NCBI RefSeq assembly: GCF_023715895.1
Contig: NZ_JAMBOO010000002.1
Span: 124,001-188,000, forward strand
Source of the DNA: Domibacillus indicus
GTDB taxonomy: Bacteria; Bacillota; Bacilli; Bacillales; Domibacillaceae
DNA length: 64,000 bases
Direction of reading: 5' to 3'
The notes under the pieces were generated by a model, which did no database searches, was not told the DNA's origin, and worked only from the letters and a program-made list of their open reading frames with translations. Each line of letters opens with the position of its first letter. Within the stretch, counting starts at the first letter, position 1. Both the position numbers and the translations under genes were made by a program. Shown here one piece after another: positions 63,627 to 64,000 of this stretch.

Positions 63627-64000
63627 TCACCCGCTTTCGCGTTCGGCACAATGCTCGAGAATTGCGACTGTAATATTGTCTTCTCCGCCGTTTTCATTGG
63701 CCAGACGAATCAGAGTATTTGCTTTTTCATGCAGCGGATCTGATGATTGCAGAATATGGCTCATTTCGGGAGCTGACACTTTGTTTGATAAACCATCGGA
63801 GCAAAGAAGGAGCAAATCTCCTTCTTCAAACATGATCGTTCTGTAATCAACAGACAGCTTTTCGTCTGTTCCAAGAGCTCGTGTTAGTACATTTTTTTTC
63901 GGATGGCTCTCTGCTGCTTCCTTGGTAATTTCACCTGATTTAACGAGTTCGTTCACAAGTGAATGATCTTCCGTGACTTGTGAAAAGCCGTCCTCACTCT
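63627..64000 (-). CDS. prpC: PrpC, PP2C-type protein phosphatase (5' end cut by window)
   Basis: Removes phosphate from PrkC and its substrates. Only the C-terminal 123 residues are in the window; the family length is about 254. The reading continues to the window edge without a stop (QVTEDHSLVNELV just inside). PP2C motifs visible are RALGTDEKLSVDY, LLLCSDGLSNKV and the final metal-binding NGGEDNITVAILE. The stop TGA at 63627-63629 is 5 bp before the prkC ATG. Confidence 0.96.
   Translation of the reverse strand, partial: SEDGFSQVTEDHSLVNELVKSGEITKEAAESHPKKNVLTRALGTDEKLSVDYRTIMFEEGDLLLLCSDGLSNKVSAPEMSHILQSSDPLHEKANTLIRLANENGGEDNITVAILEHCAERESG

Noticed and set aside
1-64000. Search by eye for CRISPR arrays, tRNA or rRNA genes, insertion sequences, prophage genes, toxin-antitoxin or defence genes
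   Set aside because: None seen; the window is densely packed conserved chromosome with short gaps and uniform composition.

Overview
The window reads as chromosomal core from a motile, endospore-forming member of the Bacillaceae (Firmicutes). The evidence is gene content and order: a fla/che operon, the codV(xerC)-hslV-hslU-codY block, topA-dprA-sucD-sucC, the rnhB-rbgA-lepB-rplS-trmD-rimM-rpsP-ffh-ylxM-ftsY-smc-rnc block, the FapR lipid operon, and spoVM-thiN-rpe-rsgA-prkC-prpC. This is the order known from Bacillus subtilis, on the reverse strand. Base composition is moderate throughout, and I see no tRNA, rRNA, IS element, prophage, CRISPR array or foreign island. Genus cannot be fixed from this alone. 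Every gene except rpmB is on the minus strand, so transcription runs from high to low coordinates.

Layout. (1) 1-25845: a nearly complete fla/che operon of 31 genes in transcription order flgB-flgC-fliE-fliF-fliG-fliH-fliI-fliJ-ylxF-fliK-flgD-(TIGR02530-type gene)-flgE-swrD-fliL-fliM-fliY-cheY-fliO-fliP-fliQ-fliR-flhB-flhA-flhF-flhG-cheB-cheA-cheW-cheC-cheD. The window cuts cheD near its 3' end; sigD and swrB would be expected just outside. It encodes basal body, switch, export gate, export ATPase, hook, hook-length control and the soluble chemotaxis pathway. (2) 25846-26090: promoter region of that operon, with an unusual 12-bp inverted repeat, and the codY terminator. (3) 26091-34441: codY, HslUV protease, XerC, TrmFO, TopA, DprA. 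(4) 34508-38786: succinyl-CoA synthetase under its own promoter, and the enigmatic ylqG-ylqH pair resembling FliK and the FlhB C-terminus. (5) 38806-50861: ribosome maturation, translation, protein targeting and chromosome condensation genes. (6) 51113-54667: acpP-fabG-fabD-plsX-fapR with a clear FapR operator. (7) 54755-58920: recG, fakA, asp23. (8) 59144-59332: rpmB, divergent from asp23. (9) 59382-64000: spoVM, thiN, rpe, rsgA, prkC and the 3' half of prpC.

Start codons were re-chosen wherever the longest frame begins inside or upstream of the Shine-Dalgarno sequence. This gives TTG starts for flgB, fliH, fliM and dprA, and GTG starts for flhB, hslV, acpP, ylxM, asp23, thiN and spoVM.

I found no previously undescribed multi-gene system. 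The observations most worth checking are small and regulatory: a hairpin that appears to bridge the Shine-Dalgarno and start codon of swrD, the inverted repeat around the fla/che promoter, loss of khpA (ylqC) with a strong terminator in its place after rpsP, a non-Ser/Thr second residue in HslV, and the ylqG-ylqH pair. Also notable are a fapR promoter nested in the recG terminator and a catabolite-type site upstream of sucC.
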